Made by a program: the position numbers and the translations under genes. The notes beneath the pieces are model-generated. The model searched no databases. It was not told where the DNA came from and was given only the letters and a program-made list of their open reading frames with translations. DNA of 64,000 nt, from contig NZ_JALXFV010000002.1 in the NCBI RefSeq assembly GCF_023699475.1, forward strand, positions 419,307 through 483,306, read 5' to 3'. Position 1 is the first letter of the stretch; each line of letters begins with the position of its first letter. This DNA is from Halomarina rubra (GTDB taxonomy: Archaea > Halobacteriota > Halobacteria > Halobacteriales > Haloarculaceae). Below, one piece after another: positions 50,928 through 59,527 of this stretch.

Positions 50928-53102
50928 CTACTCCAGTTCCCGTTCGACGACCGAGCGCAGGTCGCGAATCGTCGCCGCGTCGTAGTCGAGCGTCTCCCCG
51001 GCGACGGTCAGCGAGAGCGCCCCCGAGCCGTCCGTCTCGCCCACCTCGGCGACCGGTGCGACGTCGTCGAACGCCTCGCGCACCGCGTCGGGGTCGCTCG
51101 TCTCGACCACTGCACGACCGGCCTGTTCGTGGAACAGGAGTTCCGCGGCGCTGGCGTCGGCGTCGAGAGTGACCGTCGCGCCCGCGTCGTCGGTGACCAT
51201 CTCGGCGAGCGTCACCGCGAGGCCACCGTGACTGGCGTCGTGGACCGCGAGCGTCGCGCCGTCGGCCGCCACGTCCGCGAGCGCGTCGACCAGTTCGGCG
51301 GGGGCTTCGGGCAGCGTCGGGAACCGGTCGGTCCCGCCGACCTGCGCGAGCAGTTCCGAACCGCCGAGGCCGGCGTCCTCGCCTGCGAGCGCACCGTCAC
51401 CGACGACGAGCAGCGTCCCCTCGCCGGTGAACGCACTGGACGGGGCTTCGTACCCGGCCTTCGCTCCCACCATCGCCAGCGTCGGCGTCGGGGGGATGGG
51501 GCCGGAGGCGGAGTCGTTGTACAGCGAGACGTTCCCGCCGACGACGGGCACCGAGAGGTCCCCACACATGTCGGCGAGGCCGTCGACGATGGCCCGGAAC
51601 CCGCCGTAGACGTCGGGCTTCTCGGGGTTGCCACCGTTGAGACAGTCGACGGCGGCGAGCGGTCGCGCCCCCGTCGCGGCGACGTTCGTCGCGTTCTCCA
51701 GAGCGACGGCGCGCGCGCCCTCGTAGGGGTTGGCCGTCGTCCAGTTCGGCTCCGCCCCCGAGGAGAACGCGAGGCCGGTGTCGGCCTCCCGAATCGCGAC
51801 GAGCGCGGCGTCACCGCCCGGGCCGACGGCGGTCCGGGTGCCGACCTCGTGGTCGTACTGGCGGTACACCCACGCCTTGCTCGCGGTGGAGGGTGCGCCG
51901 ACGACCGCCTCGAACGCCGCGGCGAGGTCGACGTCGGGGAGGTCTCGCTCCTGCGGTTCGGGGTCGACGTGGTCGAGGTCGTTCATCGGTGCGCCGTCGG
52001 CGAGGTACTCGGCGGAGACGTCGACGACCGTCTCGGTCTCGCCTGCCTCGTCCGTGAACGTGCAGGTGTAGTTCCCGTCCGTGACCTCGCCGATGACCGA
52101 ACAGCCGAGGTGGAACCGGTCGGCGAGTTCCGCGACGCGGTCGACGTCCTCGGGGCGAACCTCGTACACCATCCGCTCCTGGGACTCCGCGAGGAGGATT
52201 TCGAGGGGGTGCATGTCGGGTTCGCGCTGGTGGACGCGTTCGAGTTCGATGGCCGCACCGAGACCGCCTTTCGCGACGAGTTCCGAGGACGCGCCGCCCA
52301 GACCCGCAGCACCGAGGTCGCGGGCCGACCGGACGAGGTCCTCGTCGAGCAGCGCCTCGTTGCACTCGACGAGGCGTTTCTCGGCGTACGGGTCGCCGAC
52401 CTGCACTGCCGGTCTATCCTCGGTCTCGGCGTCTTCGGCGAGGTCCTCGCTCGCGAACGACGCGCCGCCGAGACCGTCTCGTCCGGTGCCGTTGCCGAGG
52501 AGGACGAGCGCGTTGCCCGGCTCCTGTGCGACGGCGGTGACGAGACGGTCGTCGTTCAGTAGGCCGACACACGCGACGTTGACGAGCGGGTTGCCGACGT
52601 AGTCCTCGTGGAACGCGACGCTCCCCGTGACGGTCGGGACGCCGATGCAGTTGCCGTAGTGGCCGATGCCCTCGACGACGCCGTCCATCAGGTACCGGGA
52701 GTGCTCGCGCTCGAACGGACCGAAGTACAGCGAGTCGGCGAGCGCGATGGGGTACGCCCCCATCGACAGCGTGTCCCGGACGATGCCGCCGACGCCGGTG
52801 GCCGCGCCGTCGAACGGGTCGACGTACGACGGGTGGTTGTGGCTCTCGATGCCGAGCGTGACGTACCACTCCTCGGAGTAGCCCTCGCCGGCGGCGTCGG
52901 GGAGCGCGACGACGGCGGCGTCGTCGCCCGGTCCGACGACGACCTGGTCGCCCGCGGAGTCGAACGCCGACAGCAGGGGCCGCGAGGAGCGATACGCGCA
53001 GTGCTCGCTCCAGAGGTTCTCGAACAGTGCCTCCTCGGTTGGGGTGGGGTCGCGACCCAGCTCCGCGACGACGAGTTCCCGGTCCGCCTCGGCGAGACTC
53101 AT
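50928..53102 (-). CDS. purL: Phosphoribosylformylglycinamidine synthase II (PurL)
   Basis: 724 residues, the size of the small-type PurL. The catalytic/ATP-binding marks are [66 protein letters not shown] and the second-half ATP-like repeat. It converts FGAR plus ammonia (from PurQ glutaminase, with PurS) to FGAM in purine synthesis. PurS and PurQ are not in this window. It is transcribed divergently from the PHP phosphoesterase, whose GTG lies 109 nt away. Confidence 0.96.
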   Translation of the reverse strand: MSLAEADRELVVAELGRDPTPTEEALFENLWSEHCAYRSSRPLLSAFDSAGDQVVVGPGDDAAVVALPDAAGEGYSEEWYVTLGIESHNHPSYVDPFDGAATGVGGIVRDTLSMGAYPIALADSLYFGPFEREHSRYLMDGVVEGIGHYGNCIGVPTVTGSVAFHEDYVGNPLVNVACVGLLNDDRLVTAVAQEPGNALVLLGNGTGRDGLGGASFASEDLAEDAETEDRPAVQVGDPYAEKRLVECNEALLDEDLVRSARDLGAAGLGGASSELVAKGGLGAAIELERVHQREPDMHPLEILLAESQERMVYEVRPEDVDRVAELADRFHLGCSVIGEVTDGNYTCTFTDEAGETETVVDVSAEYLADGAPMNDLDHVDPEPQERDLPDVDLAAAFEAVVGAPSTASKAWVYRQYDHEVGTRTAVGPGGDAALVAIREADTGLAFSSGAEPNWTTANPYEGARAVALENATNVAATGARPLAAVDCLNGGNPEKPDVYGGFRAIVDGLADMCGDLSVPVVGGNVSLYNDSASGPIPPTPTLAMVGAKAGYEAPSSAFTGEGTLLVVGDGALAGEDAGLGGSELLAQVGGTDRFPTLPEAPAELVDALADVAADGATLAVHDASHGGLAVTLAEMVTDDAGATVTLDADASAAELLFHEQAGRAVVETSDPDAVREAFDDVAPVAEVGETDGSGALSLTVAGETLDYDAATIRDLRSVVERELE

Positions 53103-53180
53103 TCACTTTCCTGCTGGGCGAGGCGGGATTAGAGCGTTTCCATATGCACGTTCGTGCACCCGCGCCTCCGGGACCGGTTG

Positions 53181-53190
53181 GCTTTTGCGA
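53181..53190 (+). promoter_or_regulatory. TATA box of the PHP gene
   Basis: GCTTTTGCGA lies 22-31 nt upstream of the GTG at 53212, consistent with a leaderless GTG start. Confidence 0.6.
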
Positions 53191-53211
53191 CTCCCCGCCG
53201 AATCCCTGACT

Positions 53212-53895
53212 GTGCTGTCGGTCGAGCTACACTGTCACTCCGACCTCTCGTACGACGGGCGCGACCCCGTCGAACTCCTCCTCGAACAGGCGGCAGCGGT
53301 CGGACTGGACGCGCTGGCCGTCACCGACCACGACGAGATAGACGCCTCGCTCCGGATGGCCGAGTTGGCCCCGGAGTACGGACTGGTCGGCATCACCGGG
53401 ATGGAGGTCACGTCCGCGGCGGGTCACGTCCTCGGGTTCGGTATCGAAGAGCGCGTCCCCGCCGGTCTGTCGTTCACCGAGACCGTCGAGCGAATCCGCG
53501 AACAGGGTGGAATCGCCGTCGTCCCCCACCCGTTCCAGCGGTCGCGCCACGGCGTCGCGCCACACATCTCGAACGACGAACTCGCCTCGGCGGACGCCAT
53601 CGAGGTGTACAACTCCCGGCTGTTCACCGGCCGGTCGAACCGCCGCGCCGAACGGTTCGCCGAACGGCGCAACCTCCCGATGACCGCCGGGAGCGACGCT
53701 CACATCGCCGAGATGGTCGGCCAGGCGGTGACACAGGTCGCGACCGACGAGCGGTCGGTCGACGGCATCCTCGACGCCGTCGCGGACGGCCGGACGACGG
53801 TCGTCGGCAACAGGACGCCGTGGCGCGTCAGCGTACGCCAGTTCGGTGGCGGCGTGAAACGACGTGCCCGGATGGCGGCGTTCTCGGTGTTCTGA
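53212..53895 (+). CDS. PHP-domain phosphoesterase
   Basis: 227 residues. Metal-binding PHP motifs are ELHCHSDLSYDG (I), AVTDHDEID (II), GMEVTS, the VVPHPFQRSRH loop (III) and the GSDAH motif (IV), giving the usual three-metal site. Stand-alone PHP proteins hydrolyse phosphomonoesters, for example histidinol phosphate or nucleotide 3',5'-bisphosphates (as in RNase AM/YciV). The GxxGSDAH end is closest to the YciV-like group. The start is GTG at 53212, with a TATA box at leaderless spacing. Divergent from purL. Confidence 0.88.
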   Translation: MLSVELHCHSDLSYDGRDPVELLLEQAAAVGLDALAVTDHDEIDASLRMAELAPEYGLVGITGMEVTSAAGHVLGFGIEERVPAGLSFTETVERIREQGGIAVVPHPFQRSRHGVAPHISNDELASADAIEVYNSRLFTGRSNRRAERFAERRNLPMTAGSDAHIAEMVGQAVTQVATDERSVDGILDAVADGRTTVVGNRTPWRVSVRQFGGGVKRRARMAAFSVF

Positions 53896-53966
53896 GCCGG
53901 CGTTCTGCGGCAGAGACAGGGCGTTCGTCGCGAACGAGAAACGAGCGTCGAGACAGACGCGCTCCG

Positions 53967-54218
53967 TCAGCGGAGGTCCGGCAACGAGACGACGCCCTCG
54001 CGCATCGCGACGAGCAGTCGTTCTTCGACCTCCAACTCGGCCCAGTCGTCCGGGCGGGCGGCGACGGGCACCGAGTCGACGCGCTCCAGGACGTCGGCGC
54101 GCAGGAAGTGACCGAACGAACAGCCGTTCTCGCACGACCGCATCACCGACGGTGCCCTGAACGACCGCGTGATGCGTGCCCCGCAGGTCGGACAGACGTA
54201 GGTGTGTTCCCGACCCAT
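53967..54218 (-). CDS. Zinc-ribbon protein co-translated with TFB, 83 aa
   Basis: Starts MGREHTYVCPTCGARITRSF and has a second Cys pair in MRSCENGCSFGHFL, giving a zinc ribbon of 4 Cys with a basic loop. The C-terminal 45 residues are acidic and helical. Its ATG overlaps the TGA of the TFB gene by one base (54216-54220), so it is made together with TFB. Such ribbons bind nucleic acid or protein; a role with transcription or RNA polymerase is an inference from position only. Last gene of the pair. Confidence 0.75.
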   Translation of the reverse strand: MGREHTYVCPTCGARITRSFRAPSVMRSCENGCSFGHFLRADVLERVDSVPVAARPDDWAELEVEERLLVAMREGVVSLPDLR

Positions 54219-55189
54219 CAGAGCGACGGCGCGCCGCTCTCGGCTTCGAGCAGTTCGTGGTAGCGATTCCGGATGGTGACCTCCGAGATGTTCGCCACGT
54301 CCGAGACCTCGCTCTGGGTCACCTTCTCGTTGGTGAGCAGCGAGGCGGCGTAGACGGAGGCGGCGGCGAGGCCGACGGGCGACTTCCCGGAGTGGATGCC
54401 GGCCTCCTTGGCGTTGCGAAGCAGTTCGCGAGCGCGACGCTCTGACTCGTCGGAGAGGTCGAGGTCGCTGGCGAACCGCGGGACGTAGCTCTCGGGGTCC
54501 GCCGGCTGAATCTCCAGACTCAGTTCTCGGACGACGTAGCGGTAGGTGCGGGCGATCTCGTCCTTCTCGACGCGGCTCACGTCTGTGATCTCGTCGAGAC
54601 TTCGGGGGGTTCCCGCCTGGCGGGCGGCAGCGTACAGCGCACTCGTGGCGACGCCCTCGATGGAGCGGCCCGGCAGGAGGTCCTCGCTCAGCGCGCGGCG
54701 GTAGATGACGCTCGCGGTCTCCCGAACGTTCTCGGGCAGGCCGAGCGCACTGGCCATCCGGTCGATCTCTCCGAGCGCCTGCTTCAGGTTGCGCTCCTTC
54801 GAGTCGCGGGTGCGGAACCGCTCGTTCCACGTGCGCAGGCGCTGCATCTTCTCGCGCTGGCGGCTGGACAGGGTGTTCCCGTAGGCGTCCTTGTCCTGCC
54901 AGCCGATGTTCGTCGACAGCCCCTTGTCGTGCATCATGTTGGTGGTGGGGGCACCGACGCGGGACTTCTGGTCTTTCTCCGCGGAGTCGAACGCGCGCCA
55001 CTCGGGGCCGCGGTCGACGGCGTCCTCCTCGACGACGAGGCCGCAGTCCTGGCAGACCGTCTCGCCGTGCTCCGAATCGGACTCTAACCGCCCGCCACAC
55101 TCCGGACAGGTGGTGGTGGACTCGCTGCTCTCTTCCTCCTCGGCCCGTTCCTCCTCGCTCGTCCGTTGGCGGATGCTGGTGTCTGTCAT
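54218..55189 (-). CDS. tfb: Transcription initiation factor TFB
   Basis: 323 residues. An N-terminal zinc ribbon has two pairs of Cys, CPECG and CQDCG (about 28-51), followed by a linker with the B-finger/reader region (GPEWRAFDSAEKDQKSRVGAP) and two cyclin-like repeats (about 120-215 and 215-315), each with its ALGL/YAA pattern and C-terminal HTH-like contact (VTQSEVSDVANISEVTIRNRYHEL). It recognises the BRE element and recruits RNA polymerase. Haloarchaea carry many TFB paralogues, so which promoters this one serves is not known. The start ATG at 55189 follows a TATA-like box at 55211-55218. Confidence 0.96.
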   Translation of the reverse strand: MTDTSIRQRTSEEERAEEEESSESTTTCPECGGRLESDSEHGETVCQDCGLVVEEDAVDRGPEWRAFDSAEKDQKSRVGAPTTNMMHDKGLSTNIGWQDKDAYGNTLSSRQREKMQRLRTWNERFRTRDSKERNLKQALGEIDRMASALGLPENVRETASVIYRRALSEDLLPGRSIEGVATSALYAAARQAGTPRSLDEITDVSRVEKDEIARTYRYVVRELSLEIQPADPESYVPRFASDLDLSDESERRARELLRNAKEAGIHSGKSPVGLAAASVYAASLLTNEKVTQSEVSDVANISEVTIRNRYHELLEAESGAPSL

Positions 55190-55210
55190 TTGGATTGGGG
55201 TAGCCGACGC

Positions 55211-55218
55211 CCGAAAAC
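55211..55218 (-). promoter_or_regulatory. TATA-like box of tfb
   Basis: The minus strand reads GTTTTCGG, 22-29 nt upstream of the ATG at 55189. Confidence 0.5.
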
Positions 55219-55316
55219 CTGTGCTGGCTACCAATTAGTTGTGTCTCGCAGGACTTAAATCTGTTGAACGAGGAACCGGCAGAGGACGCCGCTGTCTACC
55301 GATTCCGGCTATCGAA

Positions 55317-55325
55317 ACCCTTAGT
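55317..55325 (+). promoter_or_regulatory. TATA-like box of gatCA
   Basis: ACCCTTAGT lies 24-32 nt upstream of the gatC ATG at 55349, consistent with leaderless expression. Confidence 0.5.
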
Positions 55326-55348
55326 GTATCGCCGAGACAGGTCCGGAC

Positions 55349-55624
55349 ATGAGCGAACCCGTCGACCCCGAGGAGGTCCGTCACGTCGCGGACCTCGCCC
55401 GGGTCGCCCTCAACGACGAGGAGGCGACCCGGTTCGCCGAGCAGTTCGGCGACATCCTCGCGTACTTCGATGCACTGGACGAGGTCCCGGCCGTCGAGCG
55501 CGACGCCGACCTCACGAACGTCATGCGGGCCGACGACACCCGCGAGGGTCTCTCCCAGGAGGAGGCGCTGCGGAACGCCCCCGAGACCGTCGACGGCTAC
55601 TTCAAGGGCCCACGGGTGTCGTAG
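55349..55624 (+). CDS. gatC: Asp-tRNA(Asn)/Glu-tRNA(Gln) amidotransferase subunit C
   Basis: 91 residues. Recognised by EEVRHVADLARVALNDEE, the DILAYFDALDEV segment and the C-terminal APETVDGYFKGPRV that wraps between GatA and GatB. It stabilises the GatCAB complex that makes Gln-tRNA(Gln) or Asn-tRNA(Asn) by transamidation. The TAG directly precedes the gatA ATG, so the two are co-translated. gatB is elsewhere in the genome. Confidence 0.93.
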   Translation: MSEPVDPEEVRHVADLARVALNDEEATRFAEQFGDILAYFDALDEVPAVERDADLTNVMRADDTREGLSQEEALRNAPETVDGYFKGPRVS

Positions 55625-56902
55625 ATGGGCGACTCGGAGTACAACGCCTTCGTCACCGAGACGACCATCGAGGGGGCCGACGACGGTCCGCTCGCCGGCA
55701 AGACCGTCGCCGTCAAGGACAACATCTCCACCGAGGGCGTCCGCACGACCTGTGGCTCGGCGATGCTCGCCGACTACGTTCCCCCCTACGACGCGACGGT
55801 CGTCCAGCGACTGAAAGAGGCCGGTGCGACCATCGTCGGGAAGGCCAACATGGACGAGTTCGGCATGGGCTCGACGACCGAGACCTCGGCGTACGGCCCG
55901 ACCGAGAACCCCGCCGCCCCCGGTCGCGTCCCCGGCGGCTCCTCGGGTGGCTCTGCGGCCGCCGTCGCCGGCGGCCTCGCGGACCTCGCACTCGGCACCG
56001 ACACCGGTGGCTCCATCCGCAACCCCGCGGCGTTCTGTGGCGTCGTCGGCATCAAACCGACCTACGGGCTGGTCTCGCGGTACGGCCTCGTCGCCTACGC
56101 GAACTCGCTCGAACAGGTCGGCCCGCTCGCGCCGACCGTCGAGGAGGCCGCCGCCCTGCTCGACGTCGTCGCCGGCCCGGACGACCACGACGCGACGACC
56201 CGACAGGAGGGTGCCGACGCCGACTACGCCGCGGCCGCCGACGGTGACGTCGAGGGCATGACCGTCGGCGTCCCCACCGAACTCGTCGAGGGCGCGGACG
56301 AGGGCGTCCGCGAGACGTTCGAGGCCGCGCTGGACGACCTCCGAGCGCAGGGCGTCGAGACCGTCGAGGTGTCGTTGCCGTCCGTCGAGACCGCCGTGCA
56401 GGCGTACTACGTCATCGCGATGTCCGAAGCCTCCTCGAACCTCGCACGCTACGACGGCGTGCGCTACGGCGTCTCCGGTGGCTACGAGGGCGACTGGAAC
56501 GAGTCGTTCGCCGAGGGCCGCGAGGAGGGCTTCGGCGAGGAGGTCAAACGCCGCGTCCTGCTCGGCACGTACGCGCTGTCGGCGGGCTACCACGACAAGT
56601 ACTACGCGAAGGCCCAGGACGCCCGCGCGTGGATTCAGCAGGACTTCGACGAGGCGTTCGCCGAGGCCGACGTGCTGGCCTCGCCGACGATGCCCGTCCC
56701 GCCGTTCGAGATGGGCGAGAGCCTCGACGACCCGCTCCAGCTCTACCTCTCGGACGCCAACACCGTCCCCGTGAACCTCGCGAACCTCCCGGCCATCTCC
56801 GTTCCGGCGGGCGAGACCGACGGCCTGCCCGTCGGGATGCAGTTCGTCGGCCCGGCGTTCGGCGAACACGCCATCGTCCGCGCCGCGAGCGCGCTGGAGT
56901 GA
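55625..56902 (+). CDS. gatA: Asp-tRNA(Asn)/Glu-tRNA(Gln) amidotransferase subunit A
   Basis: 425 residues. The amidase-signature triad is complete: Lys31 (VAVKDNIS), cis-Ser106 (GGSSGGS) and Ser130 (GTDTGGSIRNP), with the same spacing as bacterial GatA (79, 154, 178). It hydrolyses glutamine and channels ammonia to GatB for amidation of the misacylated tRNA. It is about 50 residues shorter than bacterial GatA at the N-terminus, as seems normal for haloarchaeal forms. It follows gatC with no spacer. The next gene is 170 nt away and unrelated. Confidence 0.95.
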   Translation: MGDSEYNAFVTETTIEGADDGPLAGKTVAVKDNISTEGVRTTCGSAMLADYVPPYDATVVQRLKEAGATIVGKANMDEFGMGSTTETSAYGPTENPAAPGRVPGGSSGGSAAAVAGGLADLALGTDTGGSIRNPAAFCGVVGIKPTYGLVSRYGLVAYANSLEQVGPLAPTVEEAAALLDVVAGPDDHDATTRQEGADADYAAAADGDVEGMTVGVPTELVEGADEGVRETFEAALDDLRAQGVETVEVSLPSVETAVQAYYVIAMSEASSNLARYDGVRYGVSGGYEGDWNESFAEGREEGFGEEVKRRVLLGTYALSAGYHDKYYAKAQDARAWIQQDFDEAFAEADVLASPTMPVPPFEMGESLDDPLQLYLSDANTVPVNLANLPAISVPAGETDGLPVGMQFVGPAFGEHAIVRAASALE

Positions 56903-57072
56903 CTCGGCGAGGAGGTCGGTCGAGCCCCCTGCCGGCGGCCGACCCCCCGTGTCGAAGCTGTCCCTCGACGGTACCGAACTCCTGACGGTTCCGTATCAGA
57001 TATCGTCGCGCAGTCGCCCGAAAACGGGGAAAGGGATTAGCCGTCTCCCCCGAAACAACCGTCCGATAGTTC

Positions 57073-58665
57073 ATGAAGGTTGAGATGCGGACCACGGACT
57101 TCCTCGACCGGGCGCTCGACCTGTACTCGGACGTCGTCGGCGTCGTCGCCCACGACGGCACCGAGTACACCTACGCCGAGTTCGGGGAGCGGGTGAACCG
57201 ACTGTCGAACGTGCTGGCCGACCACGGCGTCTCCCAAGGCGACAGGGTCGCGTTGCTCGCGCCGAACACCCACTACTTCCTGGAGACGCTGTACGCGACG
57301 AACCAGCTCGGGGCGGTGTTCGTCCCGATGAACTACCGCCTCGTCGGCGAGGAGTTCCAGTACATCCTCGAGGACTGTGGCGCGAACACGGTCATCGCGG
57401 ACTACGACTACGCCCACGAGGTCGAGAAAGTGCGCGACGCGGTGCCCGCCGAGACGTTCATCGGCTACCGCGCCGACGACATCGAAGGCGACTGGACGGA
57501 CTACGAACGTCTGCTCGCCGACGCCTCGCCCGAGGCTCCCGACCGGCCCGACATCTCCGAGGACGACGACGCCTCCATCAACTACACCTCGGGGACCACG
57601 GGCGACCCGAAAGGTGTGGTCCGGACCCACCGCACCGAGCACTGGCACGCGCTGGTGCTCAACCAGCACATGGAGATTCGGGACGACGACACCTACCTCT
57701 GGACGCTCCCGATGTTCCACTGCAACGGCTGGGGCCACACCTACGCCATCACCGGGACGGGTGGGACCCACATCTGTCAGCGGACGTTCGAGGCCGAGGG
57801 CACCCTGCGACGCATCCGCGACTACGACGTGACGTTCATGTGCGGCGCGCCGACCGTCCTCAACCGCGTCGTCCAGTACCACGAGGAGCACCCCGACGTG
57901 GCGACGACGGGCGACCGCGAACTCCGCATCGCGACCGCCGGGAGCGCCCCGCCGAAAGCCACCATCGACACCGTCGAGAACGACGTCGGCTGGCGCATCA
58001 TCCACATCTACGGCCTGACCGAGACCGCGCCCATCATCACCACCTCGAACTCCCCGCGTCGCCTCGCCGAACGCGGGTCGGGACTGAAGTCGTTCCAGGG
58101 CAGCGAGACGCTCTGTACCGACGTTCGCGTGGTCGACGAGGACGGCAACGACGTCCCCCGCGACAACCGCTCGATGGGCGAGATCGTCGTCAAGGGCAAC
58201 CAGGTGCTCGACCGCTACCTCAACAAGGAAGAGGAGACCCACGAGGCGTTCAACGCCCGCCTCCCGGGGTACTTCCACACCGGCGACCTCGCGACGATGG
58301 ACGAAGACGGGATGATCGCCATCCAGGACCGCAAGAAGGACATCATCATCTCCGGCGGCGAGAACGTCTCCTCCATCGAGGTCGAGGACACCCTCTACGA
58401 CCACCCGGACATCCTCAAGGTCGCCGTCATCCCCACCCCGAGCGACGAGTGGGGCGAGACGGTGACCGCCCTCGTCGTCCCCAAGGAGGGCGCGGACCTC
58501 ACCGCCGAGGACATCGAGGAGTTCTCGCGTGAGCACATGGCTGGCTACAAGATTCCACGCCGTATCGAGTTCGTCGAGGACCTCCCCGAGACGGCCACCG
58601 GGAAGGTCCAGAAGTACCAGCTCAGGCAGGACTACTGGGAGGACGAGGAACGGCTCATCGGTTAG
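57073..58665 (+). CDS. Acyl-CoA synthetase (AMP-binding)
   Basis: 530 residues. Core motifs are NYTSGTTGDPKGVVRTH (A3), IYGLTETAP (A5), TGDLATMDEDGMIAIQDRKKDIIISGGENVSSIEVED (A7-A8) and the catalytic Lys in TATGKVQKYQLRQ. The His-rich pocket (PMFHCNGWGH) and MNYRL segment are those of medium-chain acyl-CoA synthetases. It activates a fatty or organic acid for beta-oxidation. The ATG at 57073 is favoured (MKVEMRTTDFLDRALDLY). This third ligase gene is followed by the same purine-rich pattern as the other two. Confidence 0.93.
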   Translation: MKVEMRTTDFLDRALDLYSDVVGVVAHDGTEYTYAEFGERVNRLSNVLADHGVSQGDRVALLAPNTHYFLETLYATNQLGAVFVPMNYRLVGEEFQYILEDCGANTVIADYDYAHEVEKVRDAVPAETFIGYRADDIEGDWTDYERLLADASPEAPDRPDISEDDDASINYTSGTTGDPKGVVRTHRTEHWHALVLNQHMEIRDDDTYLWTLPMFHCNGWGHTYAITGTGGTHICQRTFEAEGTLRRIRDYDVTFMCGAPTVLNRVVQYHEEHPDVATTGDRELRIATAGSAPPKATIDTVENDVGWRIIHIYGLTETAPIITTSNSPRRLAERGSGLKSFQGSETLCTDVRVVDEDGNDVPRDNRSMGEIVVKGNQVLDRYLNKEEETHEAFNARLPGYFHTGDLATMDEDGMIAIQDRKKDIIISGGENVSSIEVEDTLYDHPDILKVAVIPTPSDEWGETVTALVVPKEGADLTAEDIEEFSREHMAGYKIPRRIEFVEDLPETATGKVQKYQLRQDYWEDEERLIG

Positions 58666-58669
58666 AACT

Positions 58670-58680
58670 ATTTTCTTCGT
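58670..58680 (+). terminator. T-rich terminator after the third acyl-CoA ligase gene
   Basis: CTATTTTCTTC immediately follows the stop codon. A pyrimidine run without a stem is the usual archaeal transcription terminator. Confidence 0.45.
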
Positions 58681-59220
58681 CGGGTGTCCTCGCAGACGCT
58701 GCGCGTCCGCTGCGGGCACCACTCCTCGAAAAGCGTTCGTACGAAAAGGCCGCCCACTCACTGCGTTCGCTCGCGGTTCAATCTACGAGTAGCACTCGCA
58801 CCACACAGCCGGCCGGCTTCGATAGACCCGTGCCGAGTGTGTATCTGGTCTATCTCTAGATTGTTGGTAATTCAACACTTGTCAGACAATCATTTATTTG
58901 TAAGAATGACCAGTAGACTTATACTTCTCACGAGAGGACCACTTGGTGGACGCACTCACTTCGAATGTAAAGGACACTGTGAAGGTGGAAGAGTTCCGGC
59001 ACGTCCTGCAGTGTGTCCGGCCATCGGGTAGCCGACGTAGTGCCTCTGACAGCCCATCGACGCTGTCCGATGGCCTCTTCTGTTCAAACGTGATGGAGCG
59101 CGCTCATTCCAACGCAGAGTGGTTCCGTAGACGGCGAGGCTCGAGTGAACGACCCACGCTCACTGTCCGACGGTCGATTCAGGCCGATGATTACTGAAAA
59201 CGACCTCGACACAGCGTCCG
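58681..59220. other. Gene-free region, AT-richer, possible decayed mobile element
   Basis: The stretch between the third acyl-CoA ligase and menB is 862 bases in all. This half begins with a GAGCGA-type patch on the complementary strand (58759-58778), then has markedly A/T-rich DNA at about 58840-58925 (for example AATCATTTATTTGTAAG), unlike the rest of the window. A short open frame runs from GTG 58946 to 59197 (84 codons) with atypical residue use and no recognisable domain. I cannot identify a transposase. It may be the relic of an insertion. Confidence 0.45.
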
Positions 59221-59256
59221 CACGTGCGAAGCGAGTGCGGTTTGCCGCGAGGCGCG

Positions 59257-59281
59257 GGTTTCGGGCCGTCGGCCCGAAACC
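59257..59281. repeat. Hairpin, 11-bp perfect stem, 3-nt loop
   Basis: GGTTTCGGGCC, loop GTC, then GGCCCGAAACC. The strongest of a cluster of hairpins in the menB downstream region; extendable by two more pairs if G59256 bulges. Confidence 0.85.
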
Positions 59282-59292
59282 GCATGCCGTAG

Positions 59293-59306
59293 CGTTCACG
59301 TGAACG
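59293..59306. repeat. 14-nt palindrome CGTTCACGTGAACG with partial direct repeat
   Basis: Perfect palindrome containing CACGTG. The unit CGTTCACGTG recurs at 59308-59317, and its complement CGTGAACG lies at 59341-59348 in the next hairpin's flank. Such nested repeats suggest a folded element or a protein-binding site. Confidence 0.75.
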
Positions 59307-59320
59307 TCGTTCACGTGCGC

Positions 59321-59345
59321 TCACGAGACGCGCCACGTCTCGTGA
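59321..59345. repeat. Hairpin, 10-bp perfect stem, 5-nt loop
   Basis: TCACGAGACG, loop CGCCA, CGTCTCGTGA. Follows the CACGTG palindrome without a gap. Confidence 0.8.
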
Positions 59346-59417
59346 ACGGCGTAGCCGCAACGCGAGCGCCGAGCGGAGTGACTGAACCCCCGGAGGGAGT
59401 GAGGGAATCCTTTTGCC

Positions 59418-59440
59418 GCCAGAATTCGGAGATTTCTGGC
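59418..59440. repeat. Hairpin, 7-bp stem, 9-nt loop
   Basis: GCCAGAA, loop, TTCTGGC. Internal to the 59381-59532 inverted pair. Confidence 0.6.
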
Positions 59441-59445
59441 TGCTA

Positions 59446-59468
59446 ACCGAAAGCCGCCGACTTTCGGT
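59446..59468. repeat. Hairpin, 8-bp stem, 7-nt loop
   Basis: ACCGAAAG, loop CCGCCGA, CTTTCGGT. Internal to the 59381-59532 inverted pair. Confidence 0.65.
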
Positions 59469-59512
59469 GATGGTCCAGCTTTCACCCCCGGGAGCCGGAG
59501 ACCCCCGGTCGT

Positions 59513-59522
59513 GGATAAAAGG
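59513..59522 (-). terminator. T-rich terminator after menB
   Basis: On the minus strand CCTTTTATCC follows the menB stop within 10 nt. Confidence 0.45.
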
Positions 59523-59527
59523 TGGGT

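Noticed and set aside
58765..58785. CGGTTCAATC as a tRNA T-arm
   Set aside because: No acceptor, D-arm or anticodon arm could be drawn around it, and it lies in a patch of repeats.
58946..59197. 84-codon frame read as a hypothetical protein or transposase fragment
   Set aside because: No domain or motif, no ribosome site or promoter, and atypical composition. It is described only within the gene-free region.
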